Positions 54,109-64,000 of a stretch of DNA of 64,000 nt are shown here, piece after piece. The stretch is taken from NCBI RefSeq assembly GCF_030316855.1, contig NZ_JASZYR010000005.1:365881-429880 (forward strand), given 5' to 3'. The first letter of the stretch is position 1. Every line of letters starts with the position of its first letter. Below the pieces are notes generated by a model, which made no database searches, was not told where the DNA came from, and worked only from the letters and a program-made list of their open reading frames with translations. The translations under genes and the position numbers were made by a program. The DNA is from Variovorax sp. J22P240 (GTDB lineage: Bacteria; Pseudomonadota; Gammaproteobacteria; Burkholderiales; Burkholderiaceae_C).

Positions 54109-54798
54109 ATGGTCTACGACATCATCAGCTTCGACCTCGACGGCACGCTCGTCGACACCGCCGCCGAGATCGCGGAGGCGGTGAATCTCTCGCTCGACGT
54201 GCACGGCGTGGCGCGGCGCCCCACGGCGGAGATCACCCATCTTATCGGCGACGGCTCCCGACAACTGATGCTCAAGCTGCTGGCACGGCTGTACCGCGAG
54301 CAGCCGGCGCTGGCGGAGACGGTCCGCGTCGAAGCCGTGCTGGAACGCTTCGAGCACCTCCTGAACGCCACGATCGGCAGCATGTGCGCGCCCTACGCTG
54401 GCGCGCACGAGGCGCTGAGTCGGCTCCGTCAAGCCGGCGTCCGGCTCGCCTGCGTGACCAACAAGGAACTGCGCCACGCACGCCGTGTGCTCGAGGCCAC
54501 TCGGCTCGAAAGCCTGTTCGAGCTCGTGGTCGGCGGCGACTCCCTGCCGCACAAGAAGCCCCATGCGAGCGTACTGCGCCACGTGGTCGAGACGCTTGAC
54601 GGCGACACGCGCCGCGCCGCGCATGTGGGTGACTCGAGCACCGACGTGGACGCGGCGCGCAACGCTGGCGTGGCCGCCTGGGCCGTGCCCTATGGCTACA
54701 ACTCAGGCGTGCCGATTGCCGATTCGCAGCCGCAGCGCATCTTTCCCAGCTTGATGCAGGTAGCCGACTTCGTGCTCGCCAACCCGCACGGCCACTGA
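54109..54798 (+). CDS. cbbZ: Phosphoglycolate phosphatase CbbZ
   Basis: A 229-residue HAD phosphatase that removes phosphate from 2-phosphoglycolate formed by RuBisCO oxygenation. Motif I is SFDLDGTLVDTAAEI, motif II is VTNKE, Lys is in HKKPHAS, and motif IV is VGDSSTDVDAARNAG. It is clearly a paralogue-like neighbour of cbbY but has Gph-type motifs. It is the last gene of the operon, and its stop is 1 nt from the stop of the convergent tctC gene. Confidence 0.92.
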   Translation: MVYDIISFDLDGTLVDTAAEIAEAVNLSLDVHGVARRPTAEITHLIGDGSRQLMLKLLARLYREQPALAETVRVEAVLERFEHLLNATIGSMCAPYAGAHEALSRLRQAGVRLACVTNKELRHARRVLEATRLESLFELVVGGDSLPHKKPHASVLRHVVETLDGDTRRAAHVGDSSTDVDAARNAGVAAWAVPYGYNSGVPIADSQPQRIFPSLMQVADFVLANPHGH

Positions 54799-54799
54799 C

Positions 54800-55777
54800 T
54801 CAATCGATGGCCACCTTGGCGTCCTTGACCAGCTTCGAGTACTTGGTGGTGTCGTCCTTGATCTGAGCCGCCATCTGCGCCGGCGTGTCGCCGACCGGCT
54901 CGGCACCGATCTCTTCCATGCGCTTCTTGAACTCCGGCGACTGGATGATCTTCACGATCTCGGTGTTCAGCTTCGTGACCACCTCCTTGGGCGTTGCCGC
55001 CGGCGCGAGGATGCCGAACCAGGTGCCCTGGTTGAAGTCCTTGATGCCCGCTTCGGCCAGCGTCGGCACATCGGGCAAGGTGGTGGAGCGCTTCGCCGTG
55101 GTCACGGCCAGCGCACGCAGCTTGCCGCCCTTGATGTGCTGCACCAGCGGCGTGAGCGTGTCGAAGGACATGTCGACCTGACCGCCCAGCAGGTCGGTCG
55201 TGAGGGGTGCGCTGCCCTTGTAGGGCACGTGCAGCAGTTCGACACCGGCCAAGGTCGAGAACTGGGTGCCGATCAGGTGCTGGACCGTTCCGTTGCCGTT
55301 GGATCCGTACGAGAGCTTGCCCGGCGAAGCCTTTGCCATTGCAATCAGGCTCTTCACGTCGGTCGCCGGCGACTTGGCATTGACCACCAGGACGTTGGGC
55401 ACCATCGCGACGGTGGCGATCGGCGCAAAGCTCTTCTCGAAGTCGTAGGGCAGCTTCTTGTAGACGCTGGTGGCGATGGTGTGGTGCACCGCACCCATGA
55501 GCAGCGTGTAGCCGTCCGGCTTGGCCTTGGCGACGTAGTCGGCGCCGACGGTCGCGCCGGCGCCCGGTTTGCTCTCGACGATCACGGGTTGGCCAAGGCT
55601 TTGCGACAGCGGCGTGGTGATGGCACGCGCCAGTGCGTCCGAGCTGCCGCCTGGCGGAAACGGCACGACCAGGGTGATCGGCTTGGCGGGCCAGGCTTGC
55701 GCGGCGGCGAGCGATGCGGCGAAGCCGAAAGCGATGGCCGTCAGGGCGGTGCGGGGGCGGAAATTCGATGGCTTCAC
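54800..55777 (-). CDS. TctC/Bug-family periplasmic solute receptor
   Basis: A 325-residue extracytoplasmic receptor of the tripartite tricarboxylate family. It has a signal peptide (cleavage near AAAQA, residue 27) and the core KPITLVVPFPPGGSSDALAR with VIVESKPGAGATVGADYVAKAKPDGYTLL. The start is GTG at 55777, behind AGGAGACAAACC, which also precedes dctA. There are no tctA/tctB membrane genes nearby, as for many orphan Bug proteins. Upstream lies a motif shared with the LysR/ttuC promoter, so a C4-dicarboxylate such as tartrate is the proposed ligand. The ligand is inferred. Confidence 0.9.
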   Translation of the reverse strand: MKPSNFRPRTALTAIAFGFAASLAAAQAWPAKPITLVVPFPPGGSSDALARAITTPLSQSLGQPVIVESKPGAGATVGADYVAKAKPDGYTLLMGAVHHTIATSVYKKLPYDFEKSFAPIATVAMVPNVLVVNAKSPATDVKSLIAMAKASPGKLSYGSNGNGTVQHLIGTQFSTLAGVELLHVPYKGSAPLTTDLLGGQVDMSFDTLTPLVQHIKGGKLRALAVTTAKRSTTLPDVPTLAEAGIKDFNQGTWFGILAPAATPKEVVTKLNTEIVKIIQSPEFKKRMEEIGAEPVGDTPAQMAAQIKDDTTKYSKLVKDAKVAID

Positions 55778-55853
55778 GGTTTGTCTCCTTATGGGTGTGA
55801 TGCGACTGTAGGCAGCCGCGGGGTGTTCGACGTGGGTCGGAATTCAATCCGGC

Positions 55854-55869
55854 GTTAACTTGAATTCAA
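55854..55869. promoter_or_regulatory. Shared operator candidate upstream of tctC
   Basis: GTTAACTTGAATTCAA, 77 bp upstream of the tctC GTG, in the 107-bp gap after eno. It matches 14 of 16 positions of GTTAACCTGAACTCAA at 62598-62613 between ttuC and its divergent LysR gene. A second GAATTCAA lies just before it at 55840. Proposed site for the LysR protein at 62630. Confidence 0.45.
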
Positions 55870-55884
55870 TAATCGAAAGCCGGC

Positions 55885-58596
<2,712 letters not shown>

Positions 58597-59901
58597 TCAG
58601 TTTCTCCTGGTGGCGCGGTCGGTGCTGCCGGGCTCGGCAGCGATCACGATCGCGCGAAAGTCATTCACGTTGGTCAGCGTCGGCCCGGTCAGTACCGAGT
58701 CGCCGAGCGCCTCGAAGAAGCCGTGTCCGTCGTTGTCGTCGAGGCGCTCGCGCGGCCTCAAGCCTTGCGCCCGGGCGCGGGCCAGCGTGTCGGGCGCCAG
58801 CAGCGCGCCGGCGATCTCCTCCTGTCCATCGACGCCGTCGGTGTCGCCGGCCAATGCGTGGATGCCAGGCTCGCCGTTCAACGCGATGCCCAGGGCCAAC
58901 AGGAACTCGACGTTGCGCCCGCCTCGGCCGCGGCCGCGCAGGGTGACGGTGGTTTCGCCGCCGGACAGCAGCACGCACGGCGCGGCCACCGGCTGGCCAT
59001 GGCGTGCCACCTGCCGCGCGATGCCGGCCATGGTCCGTGCGACCTCGCGCGCCTCGCCTTCGATCGCGTCGCCGAGGATGCAGGTCTTCAGTCCCGCGTC
59101 GCGGGCAACCGCCGCTGCGGCTTCCAGCGCCATTTGCGGTGTCGCGATGAAACGGGTCTCGATGCGCGGCAGGCGTGGGTCGTTCGCTTTCAGCGTCTCG
59201 CCCTCGCCGGTTTCGAGCAGCGCCAGCGCTCGCGGCGGCACGTCGATCTCGTACCGGCGAAGGATCTCCAGCGCATCGGCGCAGGTGGTGTGGTCGGGCA
59301 CCGTGGGCCCGGAGGCGATGTCGACGGGATCGTCGCCTGGCACATCGGACAGCAGCAGGTTCAGCACCCGTGCGGGATGACACGCCGCCGCCAACCGGCC
59401 GCCCTTGATGGCGGACAAGTGGCGACGCACGCAATTCATCTCGCTGATGCTGGCGCCGCTCGCGAGCAATGCCCGATTGAGCGCCTGCTTGTCTTCCAGC
59501 GTGAGGCCCGGCAGCGCCAGCGGCAGCAGCGACGAGCCGCCGCCCGAGATCAGGCACAGCACCAGGTCGGCGCTCGTGAGGCCCCGGACGATCTCCAGCA
59601 TGCGACGGGCCGCGGCTTCCCCGGCCGCGTCGGGCACCGGGTGCGCCGCTTCGACGATCTCGATGCGCTCGCATGGCACCGCGTACCCGTAGCGCGTCAC
59701 CACGAGCCCGCTGAGCGGCCCGTGCCAGTGGTCCTCGACGGCCCGAGCCATCGCCGCGGAGGCCTTGCCGGCGCCGATCACCAACAGCCTGCCTTTCGGC
59801 GGCGCCGGCAGATGGCGCGGAACGCACAGCGCGGGTTGGGCGGCAGCGATCGCGGCGTCGAACATGGCGCGAAGCACGTTGCGGGAGTCGTTCGGATTCA
59901 T
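58597..59901 (-). CDS. Glycerate 2-kinase (GckA/TtuD family, MOFRL)
   Basis: A 434-residue kinase of the DUF4147/MOFRL class that makes 2-phosphoglycerate from glycerate. The N-terminal LLVIGAGKASAAMA, then LCLISGGGSSLL and the C-terminal LSGGETTVTLRGRGRGGRNVEF are characteristic. The start is the ATG at 59901, whereas an open frame upstream overlaps dctA. It lies 17 nt after dctA and 1 nt before pyk. The family was once named hydroxypyruvate reductase (TtuD). Confidence 0.93.
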   Translation of the reverse strand: MNPNDSRNVLRAMFDAAIAAAQPALCVPRHLPAPPKGRLLVIGAGKASAAMARAVEDHWHGPLSGLVVTRYGYAVPCERIEIVEAAHPVPDAAGEAAARRMLEIVRGLTSADLVLCLISGGGSSLLPLALPGLTLEDKQALNRALLASGASISEMNCVRRHLSAIKGGRLAAACHPARVLNLLLSDVPGDDPVDIASGPTVPDHTTCADALEILRRYEIDVPPRALALLETGEGETLKANDPRLPRIETRFIATPQMALEAAAAVARDAGLKTCILGDAIEGEAREVARTMAGIARQVARHGQPVAAPCVLLSGGETTVTLRGRGRGGRNVEFLLALGIALNGEPGIHALAGDTDGVDGQEEIAGALLAPDTLARARAQGLRPRERLDDNDGHGFFEALGDSVLTGPTLTNVNDFRAIVIAAEPGSTDRATRRN

Positions 59902-59918
59902 GGCTGCACTCGTCGGGA

Positions 59919-61271
59919 TCAAGCCGCGATCCGCACGCCGCCCACGGGGTGCACTGGCTTCACGTCGTTGGCAGCTTCGTCGTCGCCTTCGTACAGCGCG
60001 TCCAGGTCTTCCGGATCGCTCTTGCCGTCGAGCACCTGTGCCAGGCGTTGACGGTCGACTGCCCCCACCCAGCGGCCGATGGCGATGGTGCCCACCGCGT
60101 TGCCGATGGTGTTGGTGATGGCGCGCGCTTCCGACATGAAGCGATCCACGCCGAGCAGCAGCACCATGCCGGCGACGGGAATCTTGCCCATCGATGCGAG
60201 CGTTGCCGCCAGGGTGATGAATCCGGAGCCGGTGACGCCTGCGGAACCCTTGGAAGTCAGCATCAGCACGCCCAGCACCACGAGCTGGTCTGTCAGCGTC
60301 AGCGGCGTGTTGGTGGCCTGGGCAATGAAGATGGCCGCCATCGTGTAGTAGATGCACTGGCCGTCCGGGTTGAAGGTCAGGCCCGAGGGCACGACCAGGC
60401 CGACCACCGGCTTCGAGACGCCGGCGTGCTCCAGCTTGCGCATCAACTGCGGCACCACGGATTCCGACGAGCTGGTGCCGAGCACCGTAAAGAGTTCGTC
60501 CTTGATGTACTTCAGGAACTTCCACAGGCTGAATCCCGACAGCCGCGAGATCACTCCCAGCACCAGCGCGATGAACAGGAAGCAGGTGAGGTACATCGTG
60601 CCCATCAGCTTGCCGAGCGAGACGACGGAGCCGAGGCCGTACTTGCCCACCGTGAAGGCCATGGCGCCGAATGCCGCAAGGGGAGCCAGCCGCATGATCA
60701 TCCCGACGATCGCGAACACGCCGTGCGTGAACGAGTCGAGGAAGTCCACCACTGGCTTGGCGCGCGGTCCGATGTGGGAGAGCGCAATACCGAACATCGT
60801 GGCGAAGACGAGGATCTGCAGGATGTCGTTCCGTGCCAGTGCGTCGATGACGCTGGTCGGCACCAGGTGCAGGACGAAGTCGACGAAGCCTTCGGGCTTG
60901 GCGCTGGCGGCCGTGTAGCTTGCGATCGCCTTGGTGTCGAGCTGCGTCGGATCGATGTTCATGCCCTTGCCTGGGCCCACGACATTGACCACGATCAGCC
61001 CCAGCGCGAGGGCGAAGGTCGAGAGGATCTCGAAATAGATGAGGGCCCGGACGCCGACGCGGCCGAGCTCCTTCATGTTCTCCATCCGGGCGATGCCCAG
61101 CACCACGGTGGCGAAGATGATCGGTGCGAACACCATCTTGATCAGCTTGATGAAGATGTCGCCCAAGGGCTTGAAGTCGCTGCCGGTGTTGGGCATGAAG
61201 ACGCCGAGGGCTGCACCGGCGAACACGCCGATGAGTACCTGGACGTACAGCTTTCCGAAGAAGCGGCGCAT
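59919..61271 (-). CDS. dctA: C4-dicarboxylate:cation symporter DctA
   Basis: A 450-residue DAACS-family transporter with about eight hydrophobic segments. Hallmarks are [16 protein letters not shown], the serine-rich loop [17 protein letters not shown], and [29 protein letters not shown] with [15 protein letters not shown]. It starts at ATG 61271 behind AGGAGACAAACC. Other DctA proteins carry succinate, fumarate or malate. Here its place between tartrate dehydrogenase and glycerate kinase suggests tartrate or a related dicarboxylate. A terminator-like hairpin separates it from ttuC. Confidence 0.94.
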   Translation of the reverse strand: MRRFFGKLYVQVLIGVFAGAALGVFMPNTGSDFKPLGDIFIKLIKMVFAPIIFATVVLGIARMENMKELGRVGVRALIYFEILSTFALALGLIVVNVVGPGKGMNIDPTQLDTKAIASYTAASAKPEGFVDFVLHLVPTSVIDALARNDILQILVFATMFGIALSHIGPRAKPVVDFLDSFTHGVFAIVGMIMRLAPLAAFGAMAFTVGKYGLGSVVSLGKLMGTMYLTCFLFIALVLGVISRLSGFSLWKFLKYIKDELFTVLGTSSSESVVPQLMRKLEHAGVSKPVVGLVVPSGLTFNPDGQCIYYTMAAIFIAQATNTPLTLTDQLVVLGVLMLTSKGSAGVTGSGFITLAATLASMGKIPVAGMVLLLGVDRFMSEARAITNTIGNAVGTIAIGRWVGAVDRQRLAQVLDGKSDPEDLDALYEGDDEAANDVKPVHPVGGVRIAA

Positions 61272-61371
61272 GGTTTGTCTCCTGATGGATGTGTGGGCAC
61301 GAGTTCGCCCCGGCAGCGCTAGGCGGCTGCTTTGGGTGGAGAGGCGGCGCGTGCCCGCGCGGCCACTCAGT

Positions 61372-61411
61372 ACAGGAAAGAAGACCCGGCCGCCGCGTGG
61401 TGGCCGGGGTC
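61372..61411 (-). terminator. Hairpin terminator after the tartrate dehydrogenase gene
   Basis: Read on the minus strand, GACCCCGGCC and GGCCGGGTC form a GC-rich stem with one bulged base, and are followed by TTCTTTCC. It lies 9 nt after the ttuC stop. The weak T-run suggests partial read-through into dctA is possible. Confidence 0.5.
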
Positions 61412-61419
61412 AGGGGCCG

Positions 61420-62508
61420 TCAGGCCGCCTTGCGCTGCGCGCGGCCGGTGACTTGGTCGCACACGGCCTGGGTGACTTGCGCCGTCGTTGCCGTGCCGCC
61501 GAGGTCGCGGGTGTGCAGCGAGACGTCGGCCGTCACCGCTTCGACTGCTTTCATGACGCGTTGGGCGGCGTCGGTCTCGCCGAGGTGCTCCAGCAGCATC
61601 ACGACCGACCAGAAGGTGCCGACCGGGTTGGCGAGGCCCTTGCCCATGATGTCGAAGGCCGAGCCGTGGATGGGCTCGAACATCGATGGATAGCGGTGCT
61701 CGGGGTCGATGTTGCCGGTGGGCGCGATGCCCAGGCTGCCGGCGAGCGCGGCCGCCAGGTCGCTCAGGATGTCGGCGTGCAGGTTGGTCGCCACGATGGT
61801 GTCGAGCGAAGCCGGGCGGTTGATCATGCGGGCCGTCGATGCATCGACCAGTTCCTTGTCCCAGGTAACGTCCGGGAACTCCTTCGAGATCTGCAGCGCG
61901 ATCTCGTCCCACATCACCATTGCGTGGCGCTGGGCGTTGCTCTTGGTGATGACGGTCAGCAGCTTGCGGGGGCGGGACTGCGCCAGCTTGAAGGCGAAGC
62001 GCATGATGCGCTCGACGCCGGCGCGGGTCATCATCGAAACGTCGGTCGCGGCTTCGATCGGGTGGCCTTGATGCACGCGGCCGCCGACGCCAGAGTATTC
62101 GCCTTCGGAGTTCTCGCGAACGATGACCCAGTTGAGGTCGTCCGGGCCGCAGCGCTTGAGGGGGCCGTCGATGCCCGGCAGGATGCGGGTGGGGCGCACG
62201 TTGGCGTACTGGTCGAAGCCCTGGCAGATCTTCAGGCGCAGGCCCCAGAGCGTGATGTGGTCGGGGATGTGCGGATCGCCGGCGGAGCCGAAGAGGATCG
62301 CGTCCTTGTCGCGCAGGGCGTTCAGGCCGTCGTCCGGCATCATCACGCCGTGCTCGCGGAAGTAGTCGCCGCCCCAGTCGAAGTTCTCGAACTCGAACTT
62401 GAAGCTGCTGCCGGCCGAAGCCAGGGCTTCGAGCACTTGCTGGCCGGCCGGAACGACTTCCTTGCCAATGCCGTCGCCGGGAATGGTCGCGATCTTGTAC
62501 GTCTTCAT
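61420..62508 (-). CDS. ttuC: Tartrate dehydrogenase/decarboxylase (TtuC-like)
   Basis: A 362-residue NAD-dependent enzyme of the isocitrate/isopropylmalate dehydrogenase family. Motifs are IATIPGDGIGKEV, RENSEGEYSGVGG, the catalytic Lys in TVITKSNAQRHAM, and EPIHGSAFDIMGKG. Residues around ENSEGEYSGVGGR resemble tartrate/D-malate dehydrogenases (TtuC/DmlA) rather than LeuB. The start is the ATG at 62508 (GGAG 8 nt upstream), not an earlier in-frame codon. It is divergent from a LysR gene. The products could be glycerate and CO2 from tartrate, or pyruvate from D-malate; context favours the former. Confidence 0.9.
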   Translation of the reverse strand: MKTYKIATIPGDGIGKEVVPAGQQVLEALASAGSSFKFEFENFDWGGDYFREHGVMMPDDGLNALRDKDAILFGSAGDPHIPDHITLWGLRLKICQGFDQYANVRPTRILPGIDGPLKRCGPDDLNWVIVRENSEGEYSGVGGRVHQGHPIEAATDVSMMTRAGVERIMRFAFKLAQSRPRKLLTVITKSNAQRHAMVMWDEIALQISKEFPDVTWDKELVDASTARMINRPASLDTIVATNLHADILSDLAAALAGSLGIAPTGNIDPEHRYPSMFEPIHGSAFDIMGKGLANPVGTFWSVVMLLEHLGETDAAQRVMKAVEAVTADVSLHTRDLGGTATTAQVTQAVCDQVTGRAQRKAA

Positions 62509-62597
62509 GAATATGTCTCCGTTGGGTGGGTGGTGAAGGGGTATGGGTACTGTAAGAACTCGACGCCCCCTTGGCACGGCGCTAAAGTGAATCCATT

Positions 62598-62613
62598 GTT
62601 AACCTGAACTCAA
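62598..62613. promoter_or_regulatory. Candidate LysR operator between ttuC and its regulator
   Basis: GTTAACCTGAACTCAA sits 17 bp upstream of the LysR start in the 121-bp divergent region. It matches 14 of 16 positions of the site upstream of tctC. It is likely to be a T-N11-A-type regulatory site, although no binding data exist here. Confidence 0.5.
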
Positions 62614-62629
62614 CAGTGGAGGCGCACCC

Positions 62630-63559
62630 ATGAGCAGCGGAATCCAGCCAGCGGACCTCGGCTTCTTTTCAACGCTTGCCAGCGCCGGGAGCCTGAGCGC
62701 CGCGGCACGCGAACTCGGCATCACGACCCCCGCCGTGAGCAAGCACCTCGCGCTGATGGAGTCGCGTGTCGGTGTGCTGCTGGTCAACCGGTCGACGCGC
62801 CGCATGAGCCTCACGCCCGAAGGCGAGCTGTACCTGGAGCATGCGCGACGCATCCTCGGCGAGATCGACGGCATGGAGGAATTGCTCGGCCTCTCGAAGG
62901 CGACGCCGAAGGGTTTGCTGAGGGTGAATGCCACGCTGGGCTTCGGCCGCAGCCATGTGGCGCCGCTGATCTCGCGCTTCGTGCGCAAGTACCCGCAGGT
63001 GGAGGTGCAGCTCCAGTTGTCGGTCAATCCGCCATCGCCGACCGAGGACCTGTTCGATGTCTGCGTGCGCTTCGGCGCTCCGCCGGACAGCCGGATCATC
63101 GCCAGGAACATCGCGGCCAACCGACGCCTGCTGTGCGCGGCTCCCGCCTATCTGGCGAAGCGGGGCATCCCGAAGGTTCCGAACGACTTGACGAAGCACA
63201 ACTGCATCGGCATCCGCCAGGGAGAGGAAGCCTTTGGCGTGTGGCGCCTGGCGAGCGGAAGAGGCCGCAATGCGAACACCGAGGCGGTGAAGACGCGGGG
63301 CAACCTGGCCACCAACGATGGCGAGATCGCCGTGAACTGGGCCCTGGACGGCCACGGGATCCTCATGCGGGCCGAGTGGGATATCGAACGCTACCTTCGC
63401 AACGGTCGGCTCGTGCAGGTCCTGCCGCAGTACTTCACACCCGATGCGGACATCTACGCGGTGTATCCGCAGCGCCACCAGTTGGCGGCGAGGGTCCGGG
63501 CCTTCGTCGACTTCCTGGCGCTTTCCTTCACCCAGCAGGCAGCGGGTGCGAAAACGTAG
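62630..63559 (+). CDS. LysR-family regulator of the tartrate genes (TtuA-like)
   Basis: A 309-residue LysR regulator. The N-terminal HTH has LGFFSTLASAGSLSAAARELGITTPAVSKHLALME, and the effector domain is of the GcvA/DmlR-like subgroup (RNIAANRRLLCAAPAYLAKRG). A strong GGAGG precedes the ATG. It is divergent from ttuC, as ttuA is from ttuB-E in Agrobacterium vitis. It is the probable regulator of ttuC, dctA and tctC. The effector, perhaps tartrate, is inferred. Confidence 0.92.
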   Translation: MSSGIQPADLGFFSTLASAGSLSAAARELGITTPAVSKHLALMESRVGVLLVNRSTRRMSLTPEGELYLEHARRILGEIDGMEELLGLSKATPKGLLRVNATLGFGRSHVAPLISRFVRKYPQVEVQLQLSVNPPSPTEDLFDVCVRFGAPPDSRIIARNIAANRRLLCAAPAYLAKRGIPKVPNDLTKHNCIGIRQGEEAFGVWRLASGRGRNANTEAVKTRGNLATNDGEIAVNWALDGHGILMRAEWDIERYLRNGRLVQVLPQYFTPDADIYAVYPQRHQLAARVRAFVDFLALSFTQQAAGAKT

Positions 63560-63802
63560 CTAGCAGAGGTGCAGGTGCCCGCCGTTCAGCGCGATGTATT
63601 GCACGTATTTGCGCCACGCCTCCTGGGCGGCCCGGGCGCTCGTCTTCGCCGTTTCGATGGCCTGATCGGGCGCCGGAGCGCCATCGTCCTTCAGGAACAC
63701 TCTGAATGCCTCGTTGGCTGCACGCTGTGCCCGTCGGGCCAGCGCATCGGCTCTTGTTGCCTCGGCCCTCAACTGGGCTGCATCGTCGTTGAACGGATTC
63801 AT
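63560..63802 (-). CDS. Short hypothetical protein, coiled-coil-like
   Basis: An 80-residue charged Ala/Arg-rich protein starting MNPFNDDAAQLRAEATRADALARRAQRAA. It looks like a short amphipathic helix, with no signal or membrane segment. A longer open frame to 63958 adds a non-conserved tail without a good ribosome site; AAGG lies just upstream of the ATG at 63802. Its stop abuts that of the convergent LysR gene. The function is unknown, and coding potential is moderate. Confidence 0.45.
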   Translation of the reverse strand: MNPFNDDAAQLRAEATRADALARRAQRAANEAFRVFLKDDGAPAPDQAIETAKTSARAAQEAWRKYVQYIALNGGHLHLC

Positions 63803-64000
63803 GACACCTTGTATGGATGCCTCCCGGCGATAGGTAGTTACCCGCCGTCGTGTTGTGAAGAAGTCGGCTGCTGCCTTGTATCCGGCCTGTTGTGTGGGTT
63901 GCCGAGTTGCCCCGATTGCCCCACTGGCCCCGATGTAATCCGCTGACGAGCGCCTCATCTCCTTGACGGACTTTTGAAGTCCTATGTGTCATTCAGGGTT
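63803..64000. other. Right-edge region without recognised gene
   Basis: The last 198 bases show lower GC than the rest and no clear gene. The open frames here are short and unsupported. Nothing else was recognised. Confidence 0.4.

Noticed and set aside
51994..54624. 876-codon minus-strand frame opposite cbbF and cbbP
   Set aside because: Same reason: a composition artefact opposite clear Calvin-cycle genes.

Overview
The window looks like chromosome of a high-GC betaproteobacterium of the Burkholderiales, most probably Comamonadaceae and close to Variovorax. The grounds are very high coding density and GC, a red-type (form IC) cbbR/cbbLSXYFPZ cluster, a Bug/TctC-type periplasmic receptor, two DUF2917-like genes, DUF4136 and DUF6279 lipoproteins, and an about 88-bp intergenic repeat placed directly after stop codons. 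The genus is inferred from gene families and layout, not from a database match. I saw no tRNA, rRNA, CRISPR array, insertion sequence or prophage.

Layout. (1) 1-10436, minus strand: the end of a natural-product assembly line. A PKS/NRPS hybrid (valine-type A, T, KS, malonyl AT, ACP, PLP aminotransferase) is followed by a second NRPS (C-A-T) that runs off the left edge. A 348-bp leader with three inverted repeats lies upstream. (2) 10785-14207, minus: histidine phosphatase, DUF4136 lipoprotein, ttcA, folB and a FolM/PTR1-like reductase, the last four tightly packed. (3) 14225-21112, plus: MidA-family methyltransferase, a TauD-type dioxygenase with a NitT/TauT-type ABC transporter, hisN-like phosphatase, DUF2905 and a ROK kinase. 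(4) 21120-23620: a MocR regulator divergent from a DUF2917-like gene, then a small secreted protein. (5) 23623-33114, minus: otsA/GH15/otsB trehalose operon, cca, GST, MgtC, MscS and soluble lytic transglycosylase. (6) 33124-45194: mixed housekeeping and regulatory genes (5-formyl-THF cyclo-ligase, LysR, DUF2917, BLUF photoreceptor, FNR-like regulator, flippase, glycosyltransferase, glmU, Lrp, glmS, universal stress protein, TerC). Three copies of the intergenic repeat sit between convergent genes here. (7) 45339-47391: a TctD/TctE-like two-component system. (8) 47453-54798: cbbR and the Calvin-cycle operon. (9) 54800-63559: a tartrate/glycerate catabolic island (LysR, tartrate dehydrogenase, DctA carrier, glycerate 2-kinase, pyruvate kinase, enolase, TctC receptor), then a short hypothetical gene.

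How the genes work together. In region 9 the enzymes read as one route: tartrate in through DctA, TtuC to glycerate, GckA to 2-phosphoglycerate, enolase to PEP, pyruvate kinase to pyruvate. A near-identical 16-bp motif lies upstream of both the LysR/ttuC pair and tctC, which suggests one regulon. Region 8 supplies RuBisCO, its activase CbbX, the misfire-product phosphatase CbbY, FBP/SBPase, phosphoribulokinase and phosphoglycolate phosphatase, but lacks transketolase, aldolase, GAPDH and PGK, which must lie elsewhere.

The most novel candidate is the assembly line. A valine-type loading unit fed into a ketosynthase with no ketoreductase, followed by a beta-aminotransferase, would be expected to make a valine-derived beta,gamma-diamino acyl unit. 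This is a prediction from domain order and a by-eye specificity code.
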